A stretch of 8,738 bases of DNA from an uncultured Collinsella sp. (GTDB lineage Bacteria; Actinomycetota; Coriobacteriia; Coriobacteriales; Coriobacteriaceae): positions 1-8,738 of the forward strand of contig URZJ01000066.1 of assembly GCA_900552395.1 (NCBI GenBank), written 5' to 3'. The notes beneath the pieces were generated by a model, which searched no databases, was not told the DNA's origin, and saw only the letters and a program-made list of their open reading frames with translations. The stretch's first letter is position 1, and every line of letters starts with the position of its first letter. This document shows positions 1 through 5,174 of this stretch, one piece after another. Position numbers and translations under genes: made by a program.

Positions 1-89
1 AGGACCTGGGCGAGGGCTCCGGGAGCCAACTTAGCGGCTCAACCGCTCGCGGCAGTCATAGACGTGAGCTTAATCTGATCGTCAGCCAT
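1..89 (-). CDS. selD: Selenide, water dikinase (SelD), selenocysteine form, N-terminal fragment
   Basis: SelD makes selenophosphate from selenide and ATP, the selenium donor for Sec-tRNA, selenouridine and selenium-dependent molybdenum hydroxylases. Only the first 29 or so codons are in the window; the gene runs off the left edge. The ATG at 89-87 has a strong Shine-Dalgarno AGGAGG (plus 95-100). Translation gives MADDQIKLTSMTAASG, then an in-frame TGA, then AAKLAPGALAQVL. That matches the N-terminal catalytic segment of SelD (T-x(n)-G-[C/U]-x-x-K-x-x-P-x-x-L), where the active-site residue is Cys or selenocysteine, here at position 17 before the catalytic Lys. A conventional gene finder would stop at the TGA and miss the gene. 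It lies about 70 bp after the restored end of the activator gene, on the same strand, and may share its transcript. The assignment rests on a short fragment, but the motif is specific. Confidence 0.85.
15..27 (-). promoter_or_regulatory. Candidate bacterial SECIS hairpin
   Basis: Eleven bases after the TGA, the minus strand reads GGCTCCCGGAGCC, able to form a 5-bp stem (GGCTC/GAGCC) with a three-base loop containing G. Bacterial SECIS elements lie inside the coding sequence just downstream of the UGA, with a short stem and a G in the apical loop. The loop is 16 bases from the UGA, at the short end of the usual range. A competing 5-bp stem (AGCGG/CCGCT, plus 34-48) would put the UGA itself in the loop. 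Confidence 0.45.
39..41 (-). other. In-frame UGA, predicted selenocysteine codon 17 of selD
   Basis: Counting from the ATG at 89, the TGA at 41-39 is codon 17, between S-G and A-A-K. In SelD this is the redox-active Cys/Sec site. The frame stays open and SelD-like on both sides of the TGA, which is the signature of recoding and not of termination. Confidence 0.85.
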
Positions 90-159
90 CGATTCCTCCT
101 CTCATCGGTCAATCATTTTCTCCCAGTATACGCATGAATGCGAGCCTGGGACGGATGCA

Positions 160-919
160 TTAATTGAGCGCCTGCGCGCGAATCGCCGCACCGATGGCAC
201 CTGCAAAGCGAGCCTGGGGCGAGGTGGTCACCGGCGACCCCAGTAGCTCGCCCAACCGCTCCACAACGTAAGCGTTCTCGCACAGACCACCGGTCAGATA
301 GTACGGGGCGCCCGCCGCCTGCCCGGCCATGGTCGCGCGACACGACGCTGTCGATCACGCCACGGGCGATGTTCTCGCGCGGCTCACCGCGACCGATCAG
401 GCTGATGACCTCGCTTTCGGCAAAGACCGTGCACATGCTGCTGATCTTGGTAGGCTCGCCGGAACGCGCCAGGTCGGCCATCTGCTGCTGGGAAATGCCC
501 AGGCGGTCGGCCATGATCTCCAAAAAGCGCCCCGTGCCGGCGGCGCACTTGTCGTTCATGGCAAACTTGGCCACGCGGCCACCCTTGAGTTGGATGACCT
601 TGGTATCCTGACCGCCCACGTCGATCACCGTGCCCTGCTCGCCAAACAGGCGCACGGCACCGGCACCATGGCAGGTAATCTCGGTCACGACCTTGTGCGC
701 ATAGGGCACGGCAACACGGCCGTAGCCAGTCGCAACCACGCGAGCATCGTCGGCGCACACGTCATAGCCGGCCGCTGCCAGTGCCTCGCGCAGACGCTCG
801 GCCGCATCGACCGAGGAAAACCCGGTTGGCTGCACGCACGTCCACGCCACCGAACCCTCCCCATCGACCACGGCAGCCTTAGCCGCCGTAGACCCGATAT
901 CGATCCCGATCCCTATCAT
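160..919 (-). pseudogene. ATP-dependent activator (YjiL/HgdC-like, BadF/BadG/BcrA/BcrD family), frameshifted
   Basis: This family is a homodimeric ATPase with one [4Fe-4S] cluster bridging the subunits. It passes low-potential electrons to 2-hydroxyacyl-CoA dehydratases or double-cubane-cluster proteins. Visible motifs: phosphate-binding D-I-G-S-T near residues 7-11, ATGYGR at 63-68, second nucleotide motif DVGGQDTK at 100-107, and the two cluster cysteines C125 (NDKCAAGTG) and C163 (SSMCTVFAESE). Start ATG at 919 follows AGGAG with good spacing. The reading frame is good to R195 (plus 335-337); after one unmatched base (334) the family-like sequence ATMAGQAAGAPYYLTGGLCE continues in another frame to a TAA at 162-160. 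Restored length is about 253 residues, normal for the family. Unrepaired, the frame runs to 113 with 73 unrelated residues and loses the C-terminal part of the ATPase fold. It sits downstream of two DCCP-like genes, its expected partners. Confidence 0.85.
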
Positions 920-971
920 GGCTCTCTCCTAATCCAAACATCAAAGACAGCGGCGCGTTCAGGCGCCTTAG

Positions 972-1079
972 CTCTAGGTTTCTCAGGTGCCGGAGGTTGC
1001 CCCGAAAGAGGAGCGCAGCGTACTTTGGTACGCAAGCGACGGTTTGAGAGGCAAGATCCGGTGCCTGAGGAAGCTAGAG
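972..1079 (-). repeat. Structured intergenic repeat, copy A
   Basis: About 108 bp lying between the upstream DCCP-like gene and the activator gene. The ends (972-993 and 1058-1079) form a stem of about 22 bp with one mismatch and three G-U pairs. Inside are a short stem TTGCC (997-1001)/GGCAA (1050-1054) and a perfect apical hairpin GCGTAC-TTTG-GTACGC (plus strand). The outer arm on the 3' side contains the last codon and TAG stop of the DCCP-like gene. There is no run of T after it, so it does not look like an intrinsic terminator. A second copy lies at 2270-2373. Confidence 0.8.
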
Positions 1080-2237
1080 GGTTTCGATGAAGGCGGCGAT
1101 GCGGGTCTCAATCTGGCCCATGTCGCCGTTGCTGTAGTCGGTCTCGATCTTCATATACGGAATACCCGCACCCTCGACGGCCTCCTGCATGCGCGCACTC
1201 TCCACGTTAAAGGTGTGGCACGCCTGCAGCACGCTCTCCACTACGCCATCGACATGATACTTCTCGCACATGGCCAGCGTGTTTTCCATACGACCGTCGT
1301 TGGGCGTCATGACCGAGCAGTTGATGTCCAGGTAGCGATCGGCGATAGCGCGCAGAATGTCGGGTGCGTCGGGGTCGATCATCATGGCCGCCGTACGCTC
1401 GCCCGAGCAGTCATCCATACACACGACCACGCCGCCGTTGGACTCGATGGTGCGGCCGATCTTGTTAATCACGCCGCCCACCGGGCAGCCGGTAATCAGA
1501 ATGCGCTTGGCATCCGCCGCAACCGGGCGCTCGCCCGCGTCGTAGGCCTCGCGCAGCTTGACAACCTTTTGCTCCAGCTGCTGCGTATAGGCCTCGATAT
1601 CAAAGCTGAACGTACCGGCAAACATGGTGCTCATCAGGTCGACGCCGCTCATGGCCGCAGGCTGGTTGGCCTGGAGGGCAAACATCTCGAGTTGCGCCGC
1701 ACGCAGACGGTTGCGGCGTCGGACGGCAGCACGTAGGTCATCGTCGGTAATCGTGATGCCGTAGAAGCCCTCGAGTTCCTCCTTGAGCAGACGGCACTCC
1801 TCGTACCAGCCCTCGCGCTCGTAGGCGCGGTCGCGACCCTGCGGAAGATGCAGAATGTGCGTGCGCTTAAGCTCGTTGAGTAGCTCGTACATCTTCTTCT
1901 TGCCGTCGCAGGTGGTCTCGCCGATGATCATGTCGCTAAAGTACGTAAACGGGCACTTTTGCGAATAGGCAAAACCATACGTCGACTTGATGAGCGGGCA
2001 GAGGTTTGCCGGCAGCACCTTCTCGGCCTCGGGAATCACCTCGTCGGACGTACCGCACAGAGCCACGCTCGAGGCGCCCGCGGCATCGATAATCTCGAGC
2101 GGCGTATAGCTGCACAAAAAGCCGACCAGGCGATTACCCGCCTGCTTGTAATCCTTAACGCGAATAAACGCCGCCTTGCGCTGCTCGTTGAACTCCTCAA
2201 ACGTGCGCGGCAACGGCTGCTCAATATTTTCCGACAT
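1074..2237 (-). CDS. Double-cubane-cluster-type anaerobic reductase (DCCP/YjiM-like, 2-hydroxyacyl-CoA dehydratase D family)
   Basis: Proteins of the HgdB/FldB/BcrB superfamily hold iron-sulfur clusters and, when reduced by their ATP-driven activator, perform low-potential reductions; the DCCP branch carries a [8Fe-9S] double-cubane cluster and reduces small molecules, with physiological substrates poorly known. The 387-residue protein has the DCCP-style pattern C80-PLIKS, C95-PF, ETTC110-DGKKKM, then a second Rossmann-like half with ITGCPVGG (C251), DDC277SG, INC307SVMTPND and LQAC340HTF. An upstream start would add about 30 residues (MRKYAARLF...) translated from the repeat at 2270-2373; I chose ATG 2237 because AGGAG lies five bases before it and the family begins here. 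Intact, unlike its paralogue upstream. It is downstream of that paralogue and upstream of the activator, so one reductase operon is likely. A 2-hydroxyacyl-CoA dehydratase subunit is the main alternative. Confidence 0.85.
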   Translation of the reverse strand: MSENIEQPLPRTFEEFNEQRKAAFIRVKDYKQAGNRLVGFLCSYTPLEIIDAAGASSVALCGTSDEVIPEAEKVLPANLCPLIKSTYGFAYSQKCPFTYFSDMIIGETTCDGKKKMYELLNELKRTHILHLPQGRDRAYEREGWYEECRLLKEELEGFYGITITDDDLRAAVRRRNRLRAAQLEMFALQANQPAAMSGVDLMSTMFAGTFSFDIEAYTQQLEQKVVKLREAYDAGERPVAADAKRILITGCPVGGVINKIGRTIESNGGVVVCMDDCSGERTAAMMIDPDAPDILRAIADRYLDINCSVMTPNDGRMENTLAMCEKYHVDGVVESVLQACHTFNVESARMQEAVEGAGIPYMKIETDYSNGDMGQIETRIAAFIETL

Positions 2238-2269
2238 ATAACTCCTAAACCTTTTAACCAACCAAGGAA

Positions 2270-2373
2270 GCGGCTTTCCCAGGAGCCCGAGGTTGCCGTG
2301 AAAGAGACGCGCCGCGTACTTTCGCACGCAAGCGACGGTTTGAACGGCAAGATCGGGTGCCTGGGAAAGCCGC
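2270..2373 (-). repeat. Structured intergenic repeat, copy B
   Basis: Second copy of the element at 972-1079, in the same orientation. The outer arms 2271-2289 and 2354-2372 pair over 19 bp with a two-base internal mismatch. The inner stem TTGCCGT/ACGGCAA is longer than in copy A, and the apical hairpin is GCGTAC-TTTC-GCACGC on plus, giving a GAAA loop on the minus (mRNA) strand. The core between the stems is nearly identical to copy A, while the outer arms differ in sequence yet still pair. It begins about 15 bases after the stop of the upstream DCCP-like gene and ends 32 bases before the start of the next. Confidence 0.8.
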
Positions 2374-2387
2374 CGGGACGGATAGCC

Positions 2388-3671
2388 CTAAATGGTTTCC
2401 AAGAAGGCCTCGATCCTGGTTTGCAGTTGGCCTGCATCCTCACCGGCGTAGTCGGTCGTGATGTGCATAAACGGAATGCCGGCTTCCTCGGCGGCCTTCT
2501 CCACGGCAAACGACTCCATCTCATAGAGCGTGCAGAACTGCAGGGCCACGTCGACGATGCCGTCGGCATGCAGGTCCTTGGCCATCTGGACAATGTCCTT
2601 CATACGCTGGTCGTTGGGCGTAAAGACGGCGCAGTTGATCTTAAAGTAGCGCTCGGCGATGGCATCGAGCATCTCGTCCACCGTCTCACCGGACTCGTCG
2701 ACCAGGTCCTTGTAGTAGCGCGAGCCCGTGCAGGACTCCTCGCCTACCACAACGCCGCCGGCTTTCTCGATGAGGTTGAACAGCTTCCAGTTGGGCACGG
2801 CCATGGGCGTGCCGGTTTACAGAATGCGCTTGGCCCCCTTGGGCGCCACGCCCTCGCCGGCCTCGACACGCTGCTCGCACTCAGCCGCCATATCGTTAAT
2901 GGCTCCGGTCAGACGTGGCGTGTCGTCCATAAAGGCGGCCTGAACGGTCAGCAGGCTGTCCAGACCGCTGATGGGCGCTGGGTCGGCAGCGCGCGTGGCA
3001 GCGAGGCGCTGCAGGGCGCGACGCTTCTCATTGACGGCGTGGATGGCGACCTTCAGACGCTCGGGCGTAATCGTGACGCCGCACTCTTCCTCGATCTTGG
3101 CGGCGAGCTTCTTGACCTCGGCCTTCCAGGTCACAAGCGTCGACTCATCGTGTACGTTGGGAATATCCATGACGTACATGTTCTTTTGCGTGGCAAAAAA
3201 CTCGTAGGCTTTCTTCTTGCCATCGCAGGTGTTCTCGCCTACCACCAAGTCACTCGACTCAATGTAGGGGCAGACCTCGCCCAGCTTAAAGCCGGCAAAG
3301 CTCTTGATAAGCGGGCAGGTGTTGCGCGGCAGATGCTCCTCGACCTTATCGGTTGCCCAATCGGCACCCGAGCACAGGCCCACGGGAATGCCGTCGCAGG
3401 CGAGCACAATCTCCTCGGGCACGTACACGCAGAACGAACCGACGATCTTGGTGGCCTCGCCGGCCTCCTTCTTGTCGAGCATCTCCTTAATACGGCCGCT
3501 GTGGATGTTGGTAGCCACAAAGTCCAGGTAGGACGTGGACTTGGGGCGATTGTTCTGCGTCAAGAACATATCGCCGTACATCTGGCCCACGGCGCCCAGC
3601 AGCATGTCGTGGTCGGCAAGATTCATGCCGAGGCTCTCCCACATCGGATGGAAATCAAATTCTTCAGCCAT
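2388..3671 (-). pseudogene. Second double-cubane-cluster-type reductase subunit, interrupted by an in-frame TAA
   Basis: Paralogue of the gene at 1074-2237, with about 35 extra N-terminal residues. ATG 3671 follows AGGGG seven bases upstream. The first half (residues 1-284) has C81, C92, C100, then RNTC119PLIKS, C134PY and ENTC149DGKKK, the DCCP/HgdB cluster ligand pattern. At 2819-2817 a TAA follows KRIL; the same frame continues directly with TGTPMAVPNWK, EESC314TG, INC347AVFTPND and LQFC380TLYEMES to a stop at 2388. The intact paralogue reads KRILITGCPVGG at that spot, so the TAA replaces one residue (Ile or Val expected) without shifting the frame. Restored length is about 426 residues. 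If the stop is real, the cell makes only the N-terminal half, lacking the second-domain cysteines. Reinitiation at the ATG at 2804 has no visible ribosome site. First structural gene of the operon after the regulatory region. Confidence 0.82.
2817..2819 (-). other. In-frame TAA interrupting the DCCP-like gene
   Basis: The codon lies between CTG (Leu) and ACC (Thr). Similarity to the intact paralogue is continuous on both sides in one frame. TAA is not a known recoding codon for selenocysteine or pyrrolysine. CTG-GTA-ACC (Leu-Val-Thr) would need one base lost and one gained to give the observed nine bases, so a pair of compensating errors is as possible as a point mutation. Confidence 0.8.
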
Positions 3672-3716
3672 GACGGTTCCCCTCTCGAACCAAAAACGGA
3701 TAACAGCGGTATCGAT

Positions 3717-3746
3717 GCACGACGGGCGGCGATTGCCCTGCCGTGC
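3717..3746 (-). promoter_or_regulatory. Strong hairpin in the 5' leader of the DCCP operon
   Basis: GCACGGC and GCCGTGC-like arms pair over about 11 bp (one G-U pair, one bulged A) around a loop of about six bases. It lies about 45 bases before the start codon of the first DCCP-like gene. No T-run follows directly, so it is better read as leader structure than as a terminator. Confidence 0.5.
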
Positions 3747-3809
3747 TCAAACCCGGAATTTTGGGGAACCTGCTTTGCGGTTGACTATTTAGTTGTGCGT
3801 CGTCTCTCC

Positions 3810-3845
3810 CGGAGCCGTGAACACACCTGCTCATATGCGGCTCCG
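3810..3845 (-). promoter_or_regulatory. Perfect 8-bp stem with 20-base loop in the DCCP operon leader
   Basis: CGGAGCCG (3845-3838 on minus) pairs exactly with CGGCTCCG (3817-3810), and two further pairs (one G-U) extend it. The loop contains the TGA stop of the 22-codon leader ORF. No T-run follows. This arrangement would suit attenuation or a ligand-binding leader, but I recognise no known riboswitch consensus. Confidence 0.5.
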
Positions 3846-3899
3846 AGCGATATATAGGGCACGCGCGGCAACGCGGCAAATGTATGTCGTCTGCGGCAT
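3831..3899 (-). CDS. Possible 22-residue leader peptide
   Basis: An ATG at 3899 follows AAAGGAGGG (3907-3915), one of the strongest Shine-Dalgarno sequences in the window, at seven bases. It encodes MPQTTYICRVAARALYIARSRI and stops inside the loop of the hairpin at 3810-3845. No homologue is recognised. The ribosome site and its position between a promoter candidate and the operon argue for translation; the short length and absence of comparative data argue for caution. It could be a regulatory leader ORF or a chance frame after a stray ribosome site. Confidence 0.35.
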   Translation of the reverse strand: MPQTTYICRVAARALYIARSRI

Positions 3900-3929
3900 G
3901 TGCGCACCCTCCTTTACAAGTTAAGATCA

Positions 3930-3958
3930 ACTATATCAACGGTCATCGACCATGCGAA
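3930..3958 (-). promoter_or_regulatory. Candidate promoter of the DCCP operon
   Basis: TTCGCA (3958-3953) and TATAGT (3935-3930) are spaced by 17 bases on the minus strand, four and five matches of six to the vegetative consensus. Transcription would start near 3923, just before the strong ribosome site of the leader ORF. A weaker alternative, TTGCCG (3879-3874) and TATATA (3856-3851), also with 17-base spacing, would start the mRNA at the 3810-3845 hairpin. Confidence 0.4.
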
Positions 3959-3967
3959 CACCGTTGA
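3936..3967. promoter_or_regulatory. Operator-like inverted repeat TCAACGGT-N16-ACCGTTGA
   Basis: Two perfect 8-base arms (3936-3943 and 3960-3967). One lies just upstream of the -35 candidate and the other inside the -35/-10 spacer, so a bound dimer could control the promoter. A third, nearly matching half site ACCGTTAA occurs at 3993-4000, 33 bases away. The regulator is unknown. Confidence 0.45.
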
Positions 3968-4051
3968 CATTCGTACGACAGCGTTGTGTGCCACCGTTAA
4001 TAAATTATTATCCTGATTGATAAGAGTTTGTCATCTCTCATTCGACGAACG

Positions 4052-4075
4052 GCAAAAACAAAGCCGCCGAGGCTT
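4052..4075 (-). terminator. Intrinsic terminator after modC
   Basis: On the minus strand AAGCC-TCGGC-GGCTT (4075-4061) is followed at once by TGTTTTTG. It lies 26 bases beyond the modC stop codon and would end the molybdate transport operon. Confidence 0.6.
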
Positions 4076-4100
4076 ATATCCCCGACGGCATTACCCGGCG

Positions 4101-5171
4101 CTATCGACAAACCAAATGAATCCTGCTCGCATCAAAATGCATGCGCAAGGTCTCCCCCGCCTGCGGCAACTCCTCTACAGGCACGCCCACCTTGTTGACC
4201 TTCCACTGCAGGCGAGTCGGCGCATCGATGCGCGGCGCATCCAACAGCACCAGGCGCTCAAAACGCGAATCGCTCACGCGCGCCACGTGCAGGTCGTAGC
4301 TGTTGCAACCCCGCTCAGCGCGATTGTCAACATGGAAGTAGCTTGCGCGAATGCCCAGGTACGCCACATTATCGGGAACCTCGCGACCCACGTTAAAGGT
4401 CATGCCCCAGTCGAGGGCTTCAACTTCTTCGTCGCCGATCTTGCGCGCCCGGCTTGTGTTCTTGCAGCCCGTCAGGCGCAGCGCCGCCAGCGTCTGCGGA
4501 CGGCGGACCACGTCCTCGACAGAGCCGATCTCCTCAACATGCCCGTCGTGCATCACGCAGATGCGCTGGCACAGGCGGCACGCCTCGTCGATGTCGTGGC
4601 TCACGTAGAGCACGGTGCGGTTGCACACATCGAACAGGTCGAGCATGTTCTGTTCGAGCGCGCTCTTAAGATAGGAATCGAGTGCGCTCATGGGCTCGTC
4701 GAACATAAAGATGCCCGGGTGCGCCGCCACCATGCGCGCAAGCGCCACGCGTTGCTGCTGACCGCCCGAGAGGCGCGCGGGATAACGGTCGGCAAAGTCG
4801 GCCAGTCCAAAGATGCCCAGGTAGCGCTCGGCAAGTTGCCTGCGCGCTGCGGCGTCACCTGCACCCTCAACGCCGGCGCACACGTTATCGGCCACCGTCA
4901 TATTAGGGAACAGCTGATAGTTTTGAAACATCAGGGCGCTTTTTCGCTCCTGGGGCGAAAGGTTGATGCCCGCCGCAGAGTCAAAGAAGGTCACGCCGTT
5001 GACGACGATCTTTCCCTCGTCGGGCGTCTCCACACCGGCAATGCAGCGCAGCGTGCAGCTCTTGCCACAGCCCGAGGCGCCCAGCAGCGCCACACGCTCC
5101 TCGCCGGCCTCAAGCTGCATGTCGAGCATAAACCCGGGATAGCGTTTTTTGATTTCCAAAACGAGCGACAT
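4101..5171 (-). CDS. modC: Molybdate ABC transporter, ATP-binding protein ModC
   Basis: Cytoplasmic ATPase that powers molybdate import through ModB. The 356-residue protein has Walker A GASGCGKS at 31-38, Q-loop Q83 (LMFQNYQLFP), ABC signature LSGGQQQR at 134-141, Walker B FMFDE at 155-159, D-loop SALD and the switch H192 (YVSHDIDEA). The last 120 or so residues form the TOBE-like regulatory region usual for ModC and related importers. ATG 5171 lies three bases after the modB stop, with GGGAGG about ten bases upstream inside the end of modB, so the two are translationally coupled. Substrate is assigned from ModA and ModB and from the neighbouring cofactor genes; the ATPase alone would not separate molybdate from tungstate or sulfate. 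Confidence 0.9.
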   Translation of the reverse strand: MSLVLEIKKRYPGFMLDMQLEAGEERVALLGASGCGKSCTLRCIAGVETPDEGKIVVNGVTFFDSAAGINLSPQERKSALMFQNYQLFPNMTVADNVCAGVEGAGDAAARRQLAERYLGIFGLADFADRYPARLSGGQQQRVALARMVAAHPGIFMFDEPMSALDSYLKSALEQNMLDLFDVCNRTVLYVSHDIDEACRLCQRICVMHDGHVEEIGSVEDVVRRPQTLAALRLTGCKNTSRARKIGDEEVEALDWGMTFNVGREVPDNVAYLGIRASYFHVDNRAERGCNSYDLHVARVSDSRFERLVLLDAPRIDAPTRLQWKVNKVGVPVEELPQAGETLRMHFDASRIHLVCR

Positions 5172-5174
5172 AGC

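Noticed and set aside
329..1736. Plus-strand open frames opposite the activator and the DCCP-like gene
   Set aside because: They are antisense to genes with clear catalytic motifs and lack convincing ribosome sites or domains.
2238..2327. N-terminal extension of the DCCP-like protein at 1074-2237
   Set aside because: The extra 30 residues are translated from the structured repeat, while a good ribosome site and family-like N-terminus support ATG 2237.
972..2373. CRISPR array
   Set aside because: There are only two copies, about 1.2 kb apart and separated by a gene, with internal pairing and no spacers.
2817..2819. TAA as a recoded selenocysteine or pyrrolysine codon
   Set aside because: Those use UGA and UAG respectively; the paralogue has Ile here, not Cys, so there is no recoding logic.
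3717..3746. Leader hairpin as an intrinsic terminator
   Set aside because: The only T-run (TTTTT near 3692-3696) is about 20 bases away from the stem, too far for a standard intrinsic terminator.
1959..3857. Long plus-strand open frame of 632 codons
   Set aside because: It lies antisense to both DCCP-like genes, crosses their intergenic repeat and regulatory region, has no recognisable domain and is rich in His, Arg, Leu and Ala as GC-rich antisense shadows are.
3664..3930. Minus-strand frame of 88 codons upstream of the DCCP operon
   Set aside because: It would start at TTG without a proper ribosome site, runs through the hairpins and overlaps the first DCCP-like start. The nearby strong ribosome site serves a different frame.
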